A stretch of 53,890 nucleotides of DNA from assembly GCA_030691385.1 (NCBI GenBank), contig JAUYEI010000025.1, positions 1 through 53,890 on the forward strand. The letters run 5' to 3'. The notes under the pieces were generated by a model that was not told where the DNA came from, did not search any database, and worked only from the letters and a program-made list of their open reading frames with translations. The position numbers and the translations under genes are program-made. Of this stretch, positions 38,741 through 47,430 are shown in pieces (within the stretch, counting starts at the first letter, position 1; every line of letters begins with the position of its first letter). Source of the DNA: Azonexus sp. (GTDB lineage Bacteria; Pseudomonadota; Gammaproteobacteria; Burkholderiales; Rhodocyclaceae).

Positions 38741-39463
38741 TCAGGCTGGCACGCGGCAGACCAGCATGACGTTGGCGAAGGGCTTGATGTCGTTCATCGG
38801 GTCGGTCTCGACCGTGAAGCCGAGGCTTTCGAGCAGCGCGATCCACTCGGCCAGCGGCCGGCAATAGAGGCGCGGCAGGCGGTGACCGCGCACGAAGGTG
38901 ACGGCGTGATCGACCCAGTTGCACAGGTGGTAGGGCAGGCCGGCCGAGGCGTCGCCGACGCGGGTGAGGAACAGGCCGCCGGGCGGCAGCGCGGCGCGGA
39001 TGCGCTTGATGACGTCCTTCTGGTGGGCATGGTCGAAATAATGCAGGGCGTCGAGGATGGTGATGACGTCGGCCTGGCCGAAATCGGCCTTGGTCATGTC
39101 GCCCTGCTCGATGCGCAGGACCGGGTGGTCGGCGCCGAAAGCGCGGGCGGCGCGGTCGACGTCCTTTTGCATGAGCTCGATGCCGCGCAGGCTCAGCGCC
39201 TTGGGCGCCGCCGGCCAGTCCTTCGGCCAGTGGCCGGCTTCGTAGAGCTTGCGGGCGGCGAGCAGCCAGGAAAAAAGGCTGCCCTGGCCGCAGCCGAGGT
39301 CGAGGTAACGGCCTTCGGCCGGAAACAGGCCGCGCTTGAGGATCTCGCGGAAGATGCTGTCGGACGACAGCTTGCCGCGCGCGTAGTGGTAGGCGAAATG
39401 GCCGCCGCCGATGAAGGGGCGGCTGGCTTCGTCGAGCAGGGTGCACAGGAAACGCTTGGTCAT
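38741..39463 (-). CDS. Class I SAM-dependent methyltransferase
   Basis: A 240-residue methyltransferase with LDLGCGQG at 54-61 and DALHYFDHAHQKDVIKRIRAALPPGG. This is a type seen in aryl polyene loci. It overlaps the deacetylase stop by 4 bases (ATG 39463). The substrate is unknown; ring or lipid methylation are both possible, and there is a second methyltransferase at 29922. Confidence 0.82.
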   Translation of the reverse strand: MTKRFLCTLLDEASRPFIGGGHFAYHYARGKLSSDSIFREILKRGLFPAEGRYLDLGCGQGSLFSWLLAARKLYEAGHWPKDWPAAPKALSLRGIELMQKDVDRAARAFGADHPVLRIEQGDMTKADFGQADVITILDALHYFDHAHQKDVIKRIRAALPPGGLFLTRVGDASAGLPYHLCNWVDHAVTFVRGHRLPRLYCRPLAEWIALLESLGFTVETDPMNDIKPFANVMLVCRVPA

Positions 39464-40260
39464 GAGGTGGCGTCGGGTAGCGTGACGGGGTTGAGTGAAT
39501 GTTGGCGCAGCGCGGTGATCAGGCGCGGCAGGACGGCGAGGATGACCGGCTGGCCATCCGCCGTGCGGGCGGCGTGGCCATCGTGCAGGAGCAGGATGTC
39601 GCCGGGGCCGAGGTCGCGGCTCAGGCGCCGGAAAACGGTGTCCGGGTCGCCGCAGCGCGTGTCGTAAGGGCGGCGCGTCCAGCTCGCCAGCTTGAGGCCG
39701 AGCTTGTGCAGCACGGCGTCGAGGAAGGGATTGCGCAGGCCGGCCGTGGCGCGGAAGTAGCGCGGCGGCTGGCCGGTGATCTCGGCGAAGGTGGCTTGCG
39801 CCGCGGCGATGTCGGCCTTCATGCGGCCCGGGCCGAAGAAGGCGAAGGCTTTGGAATGGCTATCGCCGTGGTTTTCGACGCGATGGCCGCGGGCGACGAT
39901 CTCGCGGCACAGCGCCGGGTTTTCGCGGGCGCGCCAGCCGATGCAGAAAAAGGTGGCCTTGGCGTTGGCGGCGTCGAGCAGGTCGAGGACTCGGGGCGTG
40001 ACTTGCGGATCGGGGCCGTCGTCGATGGTGATGGCCACTTCGCGGCGGGCGACGGCCTCGTCCGGCAGGCGGTTGAGGTTGGGGCCGAGCAGCGTCGTGC
40101 GCGGCAGCAGGCCGGCCGTCGTGATGATGGCGTGGTTGATGACCAGCGCGCCGACCGCCCACGGCCAGATGCTCGGCGCCAGCAGGCAGCCGACGGCTGC
40201 CGCGGCGTGTGTCGCGAGCGTGGCTTTGATGGCGAGGGTCGGTTTCCAGGGCGTAGTCAT
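39460..40260 (-). CDS. Polysaccharide deacetylase-family protein
   Basis: A 266-residue protein with an N-terminal hydrophobic region (TM at about 20-50) and a NodB-like catalytic domain. TIDDGPDP (Asp80, Asp81) and HGDSHS (His131, His135) form the metal site. The RxPxxG motif of true deacetylases is altered (RATAGLRNP). It may act on a lipid-linked sugar. ATG 40260 (MTTPWKP) is chosen over an ATG 7 codons upstream because it follows the hydrolase stop directly. It belongs to the tight minus-strand run. Confidence 0.82.
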   Translation of the reverse strand: MTTPWKPTLAIKATLATHAAAAVGCLLAPSIWPWAVGALVINHAIITTAGLLPRTTLLGPNLNRLPDEAVARREVAITIDDGPDPQVTPRVLDLLDAANAKATFFCIGWRARENPALCREIVARGHRVENHGDSHSKAFAFFGPGRMKADIAAAQATFAEITGQPPRYFRATAGLRNPFLDAVLHKLGLKLASWTRRPYDTRCGDPDTVFRRLSRDLGPGDILLLHDGHAARTADGQPVILAVLPRLITALRQHSLNPVTLPDATS

Positions 40261-40261
40261 G

Positions 40262-40918
40262 TCAGGCGGCGAAGTGGCCAAGGTTGAGAAAATGTTCCCA
40301 CAAATCGCGCCACACCGGCCAGTCGTGGTCGCCCGGCAAGGCGCAGCGGGCGGCGGCCGGGAAGCGTTCGGCGATGCCCTGCATGCCTTCGGCGAAGCGG
40401 TCTTCCGTGCCGTAGCCGACGAAAACCGGGAAACCGGCCGGCGGCGCCTTGAGCCAGTGGTAGGCGCGGAACTCGGGGTCGCTCAGGTCGACGGCCGTCG
40501 GCTGCCAGACATCGAGGCCGCCGGCGCGTTTGATGGCGTTGGTGGTCAGCCGGCTGCCGGGGTACGGCGCGATCAGGCAGAGGCCATCGACGAGGCCGGG
40601 ATGATCGGCGTTGAGGCAGAGCGCGAGCAGGCCACCGAGCGAAATGCCACCGAGCCAGACCTGCCGGTAGCTGGCGCGGGCCGGGATCAGAATCTGCTCG
40701 ATGACCGCCGGCAGCGCATCACCGCTCGACACGGCATCGAGGCCGAGGTCGACGGCGACGATGTCGAGCTTGAGGTGGCGCACGCTGGCATCGGCAAAAA
40801 AGCCGTTGGCGACGAAATGCTCGGGCGTCATGTAGGCACCGGGGAGCAGCACGAGAAGGCTGTCAGGCGGGCTGTCGCCGCCACCGTCATGGCGCAGGGT
40901 GCGGAGCGCGGCGCTCAT
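40262..40918 (-). CDS. Alpha/beta-hydrolase-fold protein
   Basis: A 218-residue hydrolase with nucleophile motif GISLGG (Ser93) and the late His in GDHDW (His198). It has no signal peptide, so it is cytoplasmic. It may be a thioesterase releasing the chain from the carrier protein, but this is inference from context only. It begins at ATG 40918, just after a parS-like site. Confidence 0.75.
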   Translation of the reverse strand: MSAALRTLRHDGGGDSPPDSLLVLLPGAYMTPEHFVANGFFADASVRHLKLDIVAVDLGLDAVSSGDALPAVIEQILIPARASYRQVWLGGISLGGLLALCLNADHPGLVDGLCLIAPYPGSRLTTNAIKRAGGLDVWQPTAVDLSDPEFRAYHWLKAPPAGFPVFVGYGTEDRFAEGMQGIAERFPAAARCALPGDHDWPVWRDLWEHFLNLGHFAA

Positions 40919-40924
40919 GCGGCG

Positions 40925-40938
40925 GTTTCACGTGAAAC
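40925..40938. other. parS-like ParB binding site 3
   Basis: GTTTCACGTGAAAC, a perfect 14-base core. It is 7 bases upstream of the hydrolase start and just before repeat A copy 8. Confidence 0.82.
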
Positions 40939-40942
40939 GTGA

Positions 40943-40981
40943 GATTTCATTTTTGGCGCTTTTTTCGGGTTGACCGTGGGA
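40943..40981 (+). repeat. Repeat A, copy 8 (intergenic)
   Basis: GATTTCATTTTTGGCG followed by TTTTTTCGGGTTGACCGTGG. It sits between parS site 3 and the stop codon of the MMPL gene (6 bases apart). Confidence 0.9.
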
Positions 40982-40987
40982 ATGGCT

Positions 40988-43321
40988 TCAAGCACGTTCT
41001 TTCCCCGAAAAACAGGCCGCCAAGAGCAGCGCCAGCACGGCGCCCGGGCCGACCGTGATGCCGACGGCGTGCAGCACCGGCACGCTGGACAGGGCGAGCG
41101 TGCCGAAGCCGATGGCGGTGGTCAGGTTGGCGATGGCCATCGAGGCCAGCGTCGGCGCATCGAGCCGGTGTTCATCGCCGGCCCGGTCGAAGAACAGCGC
41201 GTAATTGGAGCCGACGGCGACGATCAGCAACATGCCGATCAGGTGCATGAGGTGCAGCTGTTCGCCCGCCAGATGCACGCCGGCGATGACCAGGATGACG
41301 GCGAGGAGCAGCGGCAGCAGGACGGCGCCGAGCCGGCGGGGGGAGCGCAGGGTGACGGCGAGCAGCGCGACGATGGCGGCGAAACCGGCCAGCGAGAGCA
41401 GCGTCGCTTCGTCGAGATAATCGTTGTAGAGCCGGTCGAACTCCAACTTCATGTCGATGAACAGCGCGCCGCTGCCGGCCAGTGTGGCGCGTACCGGTTC
41501 GATGTCGATATCCACGCCCTTGACGCCGGCGGGCGGGCGCAGCGGCAGCAGCACGCTCCAGCCGTTCGGCCGCTGCATGAGCAGCGAATCGACGACCAGC
41601 GCCAGGCTGGTGCCGTTGAGCGATTCGCGGGTGATGTTGCCCTGCTCTTTCGCCCTGGCGACTTCGTCGAGGAAGGGGCCGAGCTTGCCGGCGGCGAGCG
41701 GCGAATCGGCCTGCGCCAATTTGAGACGCGCCGCCAGTTCGTCGCCGGCTGGCAGGCTGGCCCGGCGGCTGGCCTGCATGGCCTGGCTGGGCAGGAAGCG
41801 GGCCGGGCTGTCGTAGCCGCCGATGACGCCCTTTGCCACCAGCACGTCGAGTTGCTGCCCGGCCCGTTCGGCGGCCTGCAATGCGGCTTCGCGGTCGGGG
41901 GCGGTGATCACCGCCATGTAGCGCGAATCCGGGGCGCCGATGTCGGCGCGCAGGGCCATGTCGGTGGCCGAGTCTTCGGCGCTGACCGTGCTCAGGGCCG
42001 ACAGGTTCGGATGCCAGAGCTCATTCCGGTTGATGACGAGGACCGTGGCCGCCGCGACGGTGAGCAGAATCACCGGCCAGCGCAGGCCCTGCAGCACCCG
42101 GATGCCCTGCCTGAGCGGCGGCGCGAGGTGGCTCAGGTCGCGCACCGGATGATCGTTGCCGGCCAGCGCCGGCAGGATGAAACGGGTGACCAGCGCGGCG
42201 GTCAGCACGCCGCTCAGCGAGTAGAGGCCGAGCTGGGCGAGGCCGGGGAAGCCGGAAAAAAGCAGCGCCGCGAAGCCGCAAACGGAGGTCAGCACACCGA
42301 GGCGGATGGTCGGCCAGAAGCGCGCCCGCCATTCGGCCGCGCCGAGCCGCCCGGACTGGACGAAATAATAGATCGAGTAATCGACCGCCTCGCCGATCAG
42401 CGCCGCGCCGAAGCCGACGGTGATGCCGAAGACCGTGCCGTAGGCGAGGCTGACGGCGACAATGCCGGCCAGCGCGCCGCTGAGCACGGGCAGCAGGCCG
42501 AGGCTGAGCAGCCGGCCCGAGCGATAGACGAAGAACAGCACGGCAATGATGGCCAGCGTGCTGATCGCCGACAGCTTGCTGACCTCGCTCTTGATCGTTT
42601 CGCGCGCTTTGACGGCGAAGACGCCGGGGCCGGAAATCACGATGCGGGCGTCGCTCAAGCCGGCGTATTGCGCACTTTCGGCAAACTGGCGGCGGATGGT
42701 CGCGATGGCCTCTTCCTGGGCGTCGGTATCGGAGCCGAGGGCGGCGCTCTGGATCAGCAGCATGGCCCGTTCGCCGTCGTGCGAGGCCCAGACGCCCTCG
42801 CGCACATTGGGCTGGGCGCCAGAACTGAGGCCGGAAAGCAGTTCGATCATTTCGCCGGTCGGGTCGCGCGGCAGCAAGGGCTTGATCATCATGCCGGCCG
42901 GCGAGGCGAGCAGATCGACGCTGTTGGCGATGCTCTCGCGCAGGCCGTCGACGGTGAAACGCTCGGGCCTGACGGCCGGGCTGAGCTGGTAGCGGTGGCG
43001 GAACAGGAAATCGCGGTCGGCATCGAGGCTGCCGGCCTGGCCGTTTTGCACGGCGACGAATTCGGGCATTTTTTCCAGTCGACCGCGCAACTGGCGCGAA
43101 ACGGCCGCCCGCTGCGCCGCCTCGCCGCCTTCGATGGCGACCATGAGCAGCCGGGTGACGGCGCCTTCCTTGAGTTGATCGACCAGCACCTGCTGCGCCG
43201 CGCTCGGCCGACCCGGCAGGAAAAAGGACATGTCGGCCGAAAAGTGGCTGTTCCAGACGACGATGGCGCCGGCCAGCATGGCCAGCAGCCAGATCAGGAA
43301 AGCCCGGGTCGCCGCGCTCAT
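40988..43321 (-). CDS. MMPL/RND-family exporter of the aryl polyene locus
   Basis: A 777-residue inner-membrane protein with about 12 TM segments in two MMPL halves. Each half has a large periplasmic loop, with TM blocks such as GFGAALIGEAVDYSIYYFV and GSNYALFFDR. Such a pump is a constant member of aryl polyene loci and likely moves the pigment lipid out of the inner membrane. Residues 78-90 (RGRLEKMPEFVA region) are encoded opposite repeat A copy 9. Its start overlaps the LolA-like stop by 4 bases. Confidence 0.9.
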   Translation of the reverse strand: MSAATRAFLIWLLAMLAGAIVVWNSHFSADMSFFLPGRPSAAQQVLVDQLKEGAVTRLLMVAIEGGEAAQRAAVSRQLRGRLEKMPEFVAVQNGQAGSLDADRDFLFRHRYQLSPAVRPERFTVDGLRESIANSVDLLASPAGMMIKPLLPRDPTGEMIELLSGLSSGAQPNVREGVWASHDGERAMLLIQSAALGSDTDAQEEAIATIRRQFAESAQYAGLSDARIVISGPGVFAVKARETIKSEVSKLSAISTLAIIAVLFFVYRSGRLLSLGLLPVLSGALAGIVAVSLAYGTVFGITVGFGAALIGEAVDYSIYYFVQSGRLGAAEWRARFWPTIRLGVLTSVCGFAALLFSGFPGLAQLGLYSLSGVLTAALVTRFILPALAGNDHPVRDLSHLAPPLRQGIRVLQGLRWPVILLTVAAATVLVINRNELWHPNLSALSTVSAEDSATDMALRADIGAPDSRYMAVITAPDREAALQAAERAGQQLDVLVAKGVIGGYDSPARFLPSQAMQASRRASLPAGDELAARLKLAQADSPLAAGKLGPFLDEVARAKEQGNITRESLNGTSLALVVDSLLMQRPNGWSVLLPLRPPAGVKGVDIDIEPVRATLAGSGALFIDMKLEFDRLYNDYLDEATLLSLAGFAAIVALLAVTLRSPRRLGAVLLPLLLAVILVIAGVHLAGEQLHLMHLIGMLLIVAVGSNYALFFDRAGDEHRLDAPTLASMAIANLTTAIGFGTLALSSVPVLHAVGITVGPGAVLALLLAACFSGKERA
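43052..43090 (+). repeat. Repeat A, copy 9 (degenerate, inside MMPL gene)
   Basis: The right part TTTTTTCCAGTCGACCGCG matches with a few changes and the spacing is kept, but the left part is poor. It may be chance. Confidence 0.4.
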
Positions 43322-43887
43322 TTGCTCTCGATCGGCTCCATGTTGAGCACCGAGCGGTCACCGTCGGCCTGCAGGTACTCGATGCTGCGGACCAGCCCAC
43401 GGCTGCCGCTGACCGTGATGCGCAGCACGAGGGCGGCGATTTTCTGCTCGCTGGGCAGCAGTGTGAGCACCCACTTGTCGGCAGTGCCCGATAAATGCAG
43501 GGCGTAGTTTTTCTCGAGCGCCGCGCGGTTGCCCGACAGCGTGCCGCGGATGCTGTCGACAAAGGCCAGCGCTTCGGGCTGGTTGGCCAGGTTGATGCTC
43601 AATTTTTGTTTCTCGCGCTCGATGGACAGCATGTCCTTGTCGAGCAGCAGGGTTTCCACCTTGGGCTGCAAGGTCCGTTTTTCGAGCCGGTCGGGCGCCG
43701 TGTAGCTCATTTCGCCGGACGAGACGACGGGCTTGTCGAGTAGCGAGATGTACTTCTTCTCGGTGAATTTCGCCTTGCCGCCCTTGTTTTTGGCGAGATC
43801 GGTCATGAGCTGGCCGACATCGAAGGCGGCCGAGGCCGGCAGGGCAAGAAGCAACAGAAAAAGACAGCCGAGGAGACGTTTGATCAT
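43318..43887 (-). CDS. LolA-like outer-membrane carrier protein
   Basis: A 189-residue periplasmic protein with a clear signal peptide (residues 1-20, cleaved after ALPASA). The fold follows LolA: AKFTEKKYISLLDKPVVSSGEMSY, and the C-terminal strand LVRSIEYLQADGDRS. In these loci it is thought to carry the lipid-linked polyene, or aid the MMPL pump, across the periplasm. ATG 43887 (MIKRLLG) is the correct start although the frame opens earlier. Its start overlaps the acyltransferase stop by 4 bases. Confidence 0.85.
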   Translation of the reverse strand: MIKRLLGCLFLLLLALPASAAFDVGQLMTDLAKNKGGKAKFTEKKYISLLDKPVVSSGEMSYTAPDRLEKRTLQPKVETLLLDKDMLSIEREKQKLSINLANQPEALAFVDSIRGTLSGNRAALEKNYALHLSGTADKWVLTLLPSEQKIAALVLRITVSGSRGLVRSIEYLQADGDRSVLNMEPIESK

Positions 43888-44795
43888 TTTTTCTGCCAGA
43901 AATCGAAGAAATTGAACCAGTTGTACGGCGCCAGACGGCAATAATGGGTCAGACGGTCGGCGTAGTGTTGCATGGCGGCATGGATCGCCGCGTCGCGTTC
44001 CTCGCGCCTCGTCTGCGAAAAATCGGCCAGCGGCTCGAAATGCAGCTGGTAGCGGTTGCCGCCCAGATAGAGGCCGGTCATGAAGAAAACGGGACGGCGC
44101 AGCATGGCGGCCATGCGGAAGGGGCCGAGCGGGAACGGCGCTGGTTTGCCGAGAAAATCGCAGTCCACGGTCGCATCGTCGCCCAACCCACGATCCGCCA
44201 GCATGCCGACGAGATAGCCCTCGTCGAGCCGGTCGCGGGCCTGCAGCATCGAATCCATGCGGCCGAGTGCGATGATGTCCTGACTCGCTGCCGGGTTGAT
44301 CGCCTCAAGCGTCGAATTGATTTTGCGGGCGTTTTCCTCGTACATCAGCATCGCCACCTTGAGTCCCTGCTGGCCACGGCCGACGGCGCGCAGAACTTCG
44401 AAACTGCCGAGATGGGCGCCGATGAGCAAGGCGCCGGGGTGCTCGGCGGCGACTTTCTGGACGGCTTCGTTGCCGATGATCTCGATGTCGAACAGGTCGA
44501 AACGGTCGTTGAGCAGGTAGATGCGGTCGTGGATCGTGCTCGCGAAGCTGAAGACGTGGCGGAACCCGTCCGACCACTCGGCCCAGCGGTTGAGCGCCAG
44601 ATGCAGGTAGTCGCGGCTGCAGCGGCGGGCGCGTGGCGAGAAGAGGACGAAATAGGCGGCGATGCCGTAGAGGACGAGGCGACCGACGGCGCGGCCAAAG
44701 GTCAGCGAAATCCACACCATGAGCTTGAGGATGGCGAGATTGCTGCGTTCCTGCTGGCGCATCCAGTCGGCGTCGGTCGGCTCTTTCCGGCTCAT
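43884..44795 (-). CDS. LpxL/HtrB-like acyltransferase
   Basis: A 303-residue enzyme of the lauroyl-acyltransferase family, with the HX4E motif at His128-Glu133 (GAHLGSFE), RGLG near 200 and a C-terminal PYNWFNFFDFW. An N-terminal hydrophobic segment (about 24-52) places it on the inner membrane. It likely moves the polyenoyl or an acyl chain onto the lipid anchor. It overlaps both neighbours by 4 bases. Confidence 0.85.
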   Translation of the reverse strand: MSRKEPTDADWMRQQERSNLAILKLMVWISLTFGRAVGRLVLYGIAAYFVLFSPRARRCSRDYLHLALNRWAEWSDGFRHVFSFASTIHDRIYLLNDRFDLFDIEIIGNEAVQKVAAEHPGALLIGAHLGSFEVLRAVGRGQQGLKVAMLMYEENARKINSTLEAINPAASQDIIALGRMDSMLQARDRLDEGYLVGMLADRGLGDDATVDCDFLGKPAPFPLGPFRMAAMLRRPVFFMTGLYLGGNRYQLHFEPLADFSQTRREERDAAIHAAMQHYADRLTHYCRLAPYNWFNFFDFWQKK

Positions 44796-45097
44796 GGCGC
44801 GGCGGGGGTCAGGCTGCCGGAGGCCACGTCGCGCTCGGCGGCGCGCACGGTGAAGGAAATGCCCCCGCTTGGCTTGGTCGTTAGCGAGAAAGTGAGCGCT
44901 TCCTCAGGCCCGACCGGGCTGAAAAACTTGGCATTGCCGACCTGCCAGTTGAGGCCTGGCTTACCGAGCATTTCTTCGGCGAACAGGATGGCACGGTCGA
45001 GCAGGACGACGCCAGGCACGATGGGCCGGCCGGGAAAATGCCCGGCAAAGGCCGGGTGGTCGGCGGGCACCAGCCAGCGATAGTCAGCCTCGGCCAT
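44792..45097 (-). CDS. Hotdog-fold 3-hydroxyacyl-ACP dehydratase (ApeI-like)
   Basis: A 101-residue FabA/FabZ-like subunit. GHFPGRPIVPGVVLLD with catalytic His20 lies at 19-34. It is shorter than the usual 140-150 residues, as known for one partner of the aryl polyene dehydratase pair. ATG 45097 overlaps the AMP-ligase gene by 14 bases; a longer frame does not look coding. Confidence 0.82.
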   Translation of the reverse strand: MAEADYRWLVPADHPAFAGHFPGRPIVPGVVLLDRAILFAEEMLGKPGLNWQVGNAKFFSPVGPEEALTFSLTTKPSGGISFTVRAAERDVASGSLTPAAP

Positions 45098-46439
45098 GGC
45101 TGACTTTCTCGGCGTAGAGCGCCTGCAGGTCGCCGCGCGGCAGCTTGCCGGTGCTGTTGCGCGGCAGGCTGTCAACGAGGACGAGCGGCCGGGGCAGGAA
45201 GATGGCATCGATGCGCTGGCGCAGTTCGACCGTGACTTGGCGGGCTGTAAGGCCGGGCGCGACGACGAAGGCGGTCAGGCGCGTGATGCCGTCCGGACCT
45301 TCCTCGTCGGGCAGGAAGAAGGCGCCGTCGACGACGCCGGGCACGGCGCCGAGCTGGTGGTTCAGATAGGTCAGCGAGGTGCGCTTGCCGGCGATGTTGA
45401 TGAGGTCGGCGTGACGGCCGTGGAGCAGGAAACGCTGGTCGGGCAGCAGTTCGATGCGGTCGGACAGCGCGACGCGGCCTTCGACGTGGCCGGCGCAGGC
45501 GACGGTGTCGTCGCCGTCCTGTTCGAGCCGGACGCCGGGCAGCAAAGTCCAGGTGGCGCCGGCGGTGGTGCGCCGGCTGGCTAGCTGGCCGGATTCGGTC
45601 GAGCCGTAGATTTCCAGCATCGGCGCGCCGGTACGGGCTTCGGCTTGAGCGGCGAGCGTCGTCGACAGCGGTGCGGTGGCGGAGAGGAGCAGGTCGACGG
45701 GTGGCAGTTCGATCTCGGCCGAGAGCAGCGCCGAGAGGTGGAACGGCGTCGTGACGAGCAGGCGCGGCTGCGGCACGGCGGCCAGCGCGCCGGCGATGTC
45801 CTGCGGGTAGAACGGCTTGCCGGCCCAGAAGGCACAGCCGCCATGGAGGGCGAGCAGGAAGGTCGATTCGAAGCCGTAGCTGTGCTGGACCGGCACGGTG
45901 CCGACGATGGCGTGCGGCTGGCGGTCGAGGCCGAGGGCGATGGCTTCAGCCCGGCCGTTGGCGACCAGCTTGCCCCAGGTTTTGCGCTGGGCCTGCGGCA
46001 GGCCGGTCGAACCCGAGGTGAACAGGATGGCGGCGAGGTGGTCGGCCGGAAACTCGGGGATGGCCGATTTCGTTTTTGGCCGATTTTTCCGGTTGACCGT
46101 GGGAGTCTCCGGGAAATCGAGGCGCGGCAGGTCGAGCGTGTCGGCAGCACCGTCGCACAGGCAAACCAGCCCGGCGTACTCGGCCTGCAGTCGGCGGAAG
46201 GTTTCCGCCGACTGTGACGAGGGTTGCAGGCTGGTCATGCCGCGCAGCAGGCCGGCCGCGAAGCCGACGGCAAAACGGTAACGGTCGTGGCAGAGGTTGA
46301 GCAGATAGCCGGTGGCCGGCAATTGTTCAGCCAGCCAGCGGGCATCGGCCAGGTAGTCGCCGACACTGACCGGGCCTTCAGCCGACCAGGCAAAAACGGC
46401 GTCGAGGTCGCTGTGGGCAAACAGTGGGACGGTGGTCAT
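45084..46439 (-). CDS. AMP-dependent ligase/acyl-CoA synthetase-like protein of the aryl polyene locus
   Basis: A 451-residue ANL-superfamily enzyme expected to activate the hydroxybenzoate or cinnamate starter for the carrier protein. The P-loop TSGSTGLPQAQRK is near 141-153, the A5 motif YGSTESG is in the middle, and the A10 lysine is Lys432 (RNSTGKLPRG). Residues 112-125 (TPTVNRKNRPKTKS) are encoded opposite repeat A copy 10 and lie in the linker before the P-loop. ATG 46439 (MTTVPLF) overlaps the upstream membrane gene by 4 bases. Confidence 0.85.
   Translation of the reverse strand: MTTVPLFAHSDLDAVFAWSAEGPVSVGDYLADARWLAEQLPATGYLLNLCHDRYRFAVGFAAGLLRGMTSLQPSSQSAETFRRLQAEYAGLVCLCDGAADTLDLPRLDFPETPTVNRKNRPKTKSAIPEFPADHLAAILFTSGSTGLPQAQRKTWGKLVANGRAEAIALGLDRQPHAIVGTVPVQHSYGFESTFLLALHGGCAFWAGKPFYPQDIAGALAAVPQPRLLVTTPFHLSALLSAEIELPPVDLLLSATAPLSTTLAAQAEARTGAPMLEIYGSTESGQLASRRTTAGATWTLLPGVRLEQDGDDTVACAGHVEGRVALSDRIELLPDQRFLLHGRHADLINIAGKRTSLTYLNHQLGAVPGVVDGAFFLPDEEGPDGITRLTAFVVAPGLTARQVTVELRQRIDAIFLPRPLVLVDSLPRNSTGKLPRGDLQALYAEKVSHGRG
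46066..46104 (+). repeat. Repeat A, copy 10 (inside AMP-ligase gene, antisense)
   Basis: GATTTCGTTTTTGGCC followed by GATTTTTCCGGTTGACCGTG, a near-consensus copy. It is translated on the opposite strand as TVNRKNRPKTKS, a basic linker. Confidence 0.88.
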
Positions 46440-47131
46440 GACGGGGTGGCGGGCGGTTGCGGCGTTTCGAGATCGGGGGCGGACGCTTTCTGCTGGTTGC
46501 GCATGCGGTAGGCGCTGGCAACCTGGACGAAGCTCGGCCGCTCGTCCGGCGGCAGGGCCTTGAGCCGCCAGAGGTGATCGCCGATGAACATGGCGGCGAG
46601 CAGCGGGGCCGACAGCAGGTTGGCAAAAATCGACCAGATTGTGTGCGGGGCGAATAGCCAGAGGATGGCCGAAATGAGCGCGTTGCCCAGAAAGAACAAC
46701 GTCCACGCCAGCGTCGACTGGCGCGTGTAGCGGCGCTTGTTCTCGGACAGTTCGCCCTGATGCACGGCCCGGTCGAACTGGGTGATCAAGGCCTCGCCAC
46801 CGCCGAGCAGGCTTCGCCCGAACAGCGTACCGAGCGCCAGATTGGTGCCGAAGTGCTGGATGAAAAAGAGCAGCGCGATGTTTTCGCGCAGGGTCGGCCA
46901 CAGCCAGGCCAGCCCGCCGAGCATGGCAATGATGACTGTGCCGGTCAGCAGCACGTGGCTGCTGCGCCAGAGCAGCAGGCCGAGGGCGGCGACAATGGGG
47001 GCGACACCAAGGAGTGCCGACAGATCAGCGGAACCTTCGCCGGCACTGCCGGTGTGGGCCAGGAAGGCCCAGACTGCGAGAAAGACGACGACGGCCAGGC
47101 CGCGCAGCAGTTGGCCCGGGGACAGGCTCAT
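46436..47131 (-). CDS. Aryl polyene locus membrane protein (COG4648-like)
   Basis: A 231-residue membrane protein with about six hydrophobic segments, including VVVFLAVWAFLAH near the start and FFLGNALISAILWLF. A protein of this kind is found next to the carrier proteins in aryl polyene loci; its role is unknown. It overlaps the carrier protein gene (4 bases) and the AMP-ligase gene (4 bases), so all are one operon. There is a Pro/Ala-rich cytoplasmic tail. Confidence 0.75.
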   Translation of the reverse strand: MSLSPGQLLRGLAVVVFLAVWAFLAHTGSAGEGSADLSALLGVAPIVAALGLLLWRSSHVLLTGTVIIAMLGGLAWLWPTLRENIALLFFIQHFGTNLALGTLFGRSLLGGGEALITQFDRAVHQGELSENKRRYTRQSTLAWTLFFLGNALISAILWLFAPHTIWSIFANLLSAPLLAAMFIGDHLWRLKALPPDERPSFVQVASAYRMRNQQKASAPDLETPQPPATPS

Positions 47132-47412
47132 TTGGCCCGCTGGGATGCGATGTGGGCGGACAGGGCGCGCAGCGACGAGAAGATGCGCAGGTTGTCCTCG
47201 TTGTCCGACTTGAGCTGGAAGCCGTATTTTTTCGAAATGACCAGGGCGATTTCGAGCACGTCGATCGAGTCGAGGCCGAGGCCGTCGCCGAACAGCGGCG
47301 CATCCGGTTGGATGTCGGCCGGCGGCACGTCGAGGTTGAGCGCCGTGACGATCAGCTCGGCAACCTCCGGCAACAGGGCTTCGATGATTTCCGGCGAAAT
47401 GGCTTCAGACAT
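47128..47412 (-). CDS. Acyl carrier protein 1 of the aryl polyene locus
   Basis: A 94-residue carrier protein. The phosphopantetheine site is Ser49 in GLGLDSIDVLEIAL. It is slightly longer at the N-terminus than a standard ACP. ATG 47412. Two carrier proteins are usual in aryl polyene loci (ApeE/ApeF-like). It lies between the KS gene and the membrane-protein gene, overlapping the latter by 4 bases. Confidence 0.92.
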   Translation of the reverse strand: MSEAISPEIIEALLPEVAELIVTALNLDVPPADIQPDAPLFGDGLGLDSIDVLEIALVISKKYGFQLKSDNEDNLRIFSSLRALSAHIASQRAK

Positions 47413-47430
47413 GGCGGTGCTTCCGTGGGG

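Noticed and set aside
40970..43507. 845-codon plus-strand frame opposite the MMPL gene
   Set aside because: Extremely charged, repetitive composition with no domain pattern; the minus-strand protein is clearly real.
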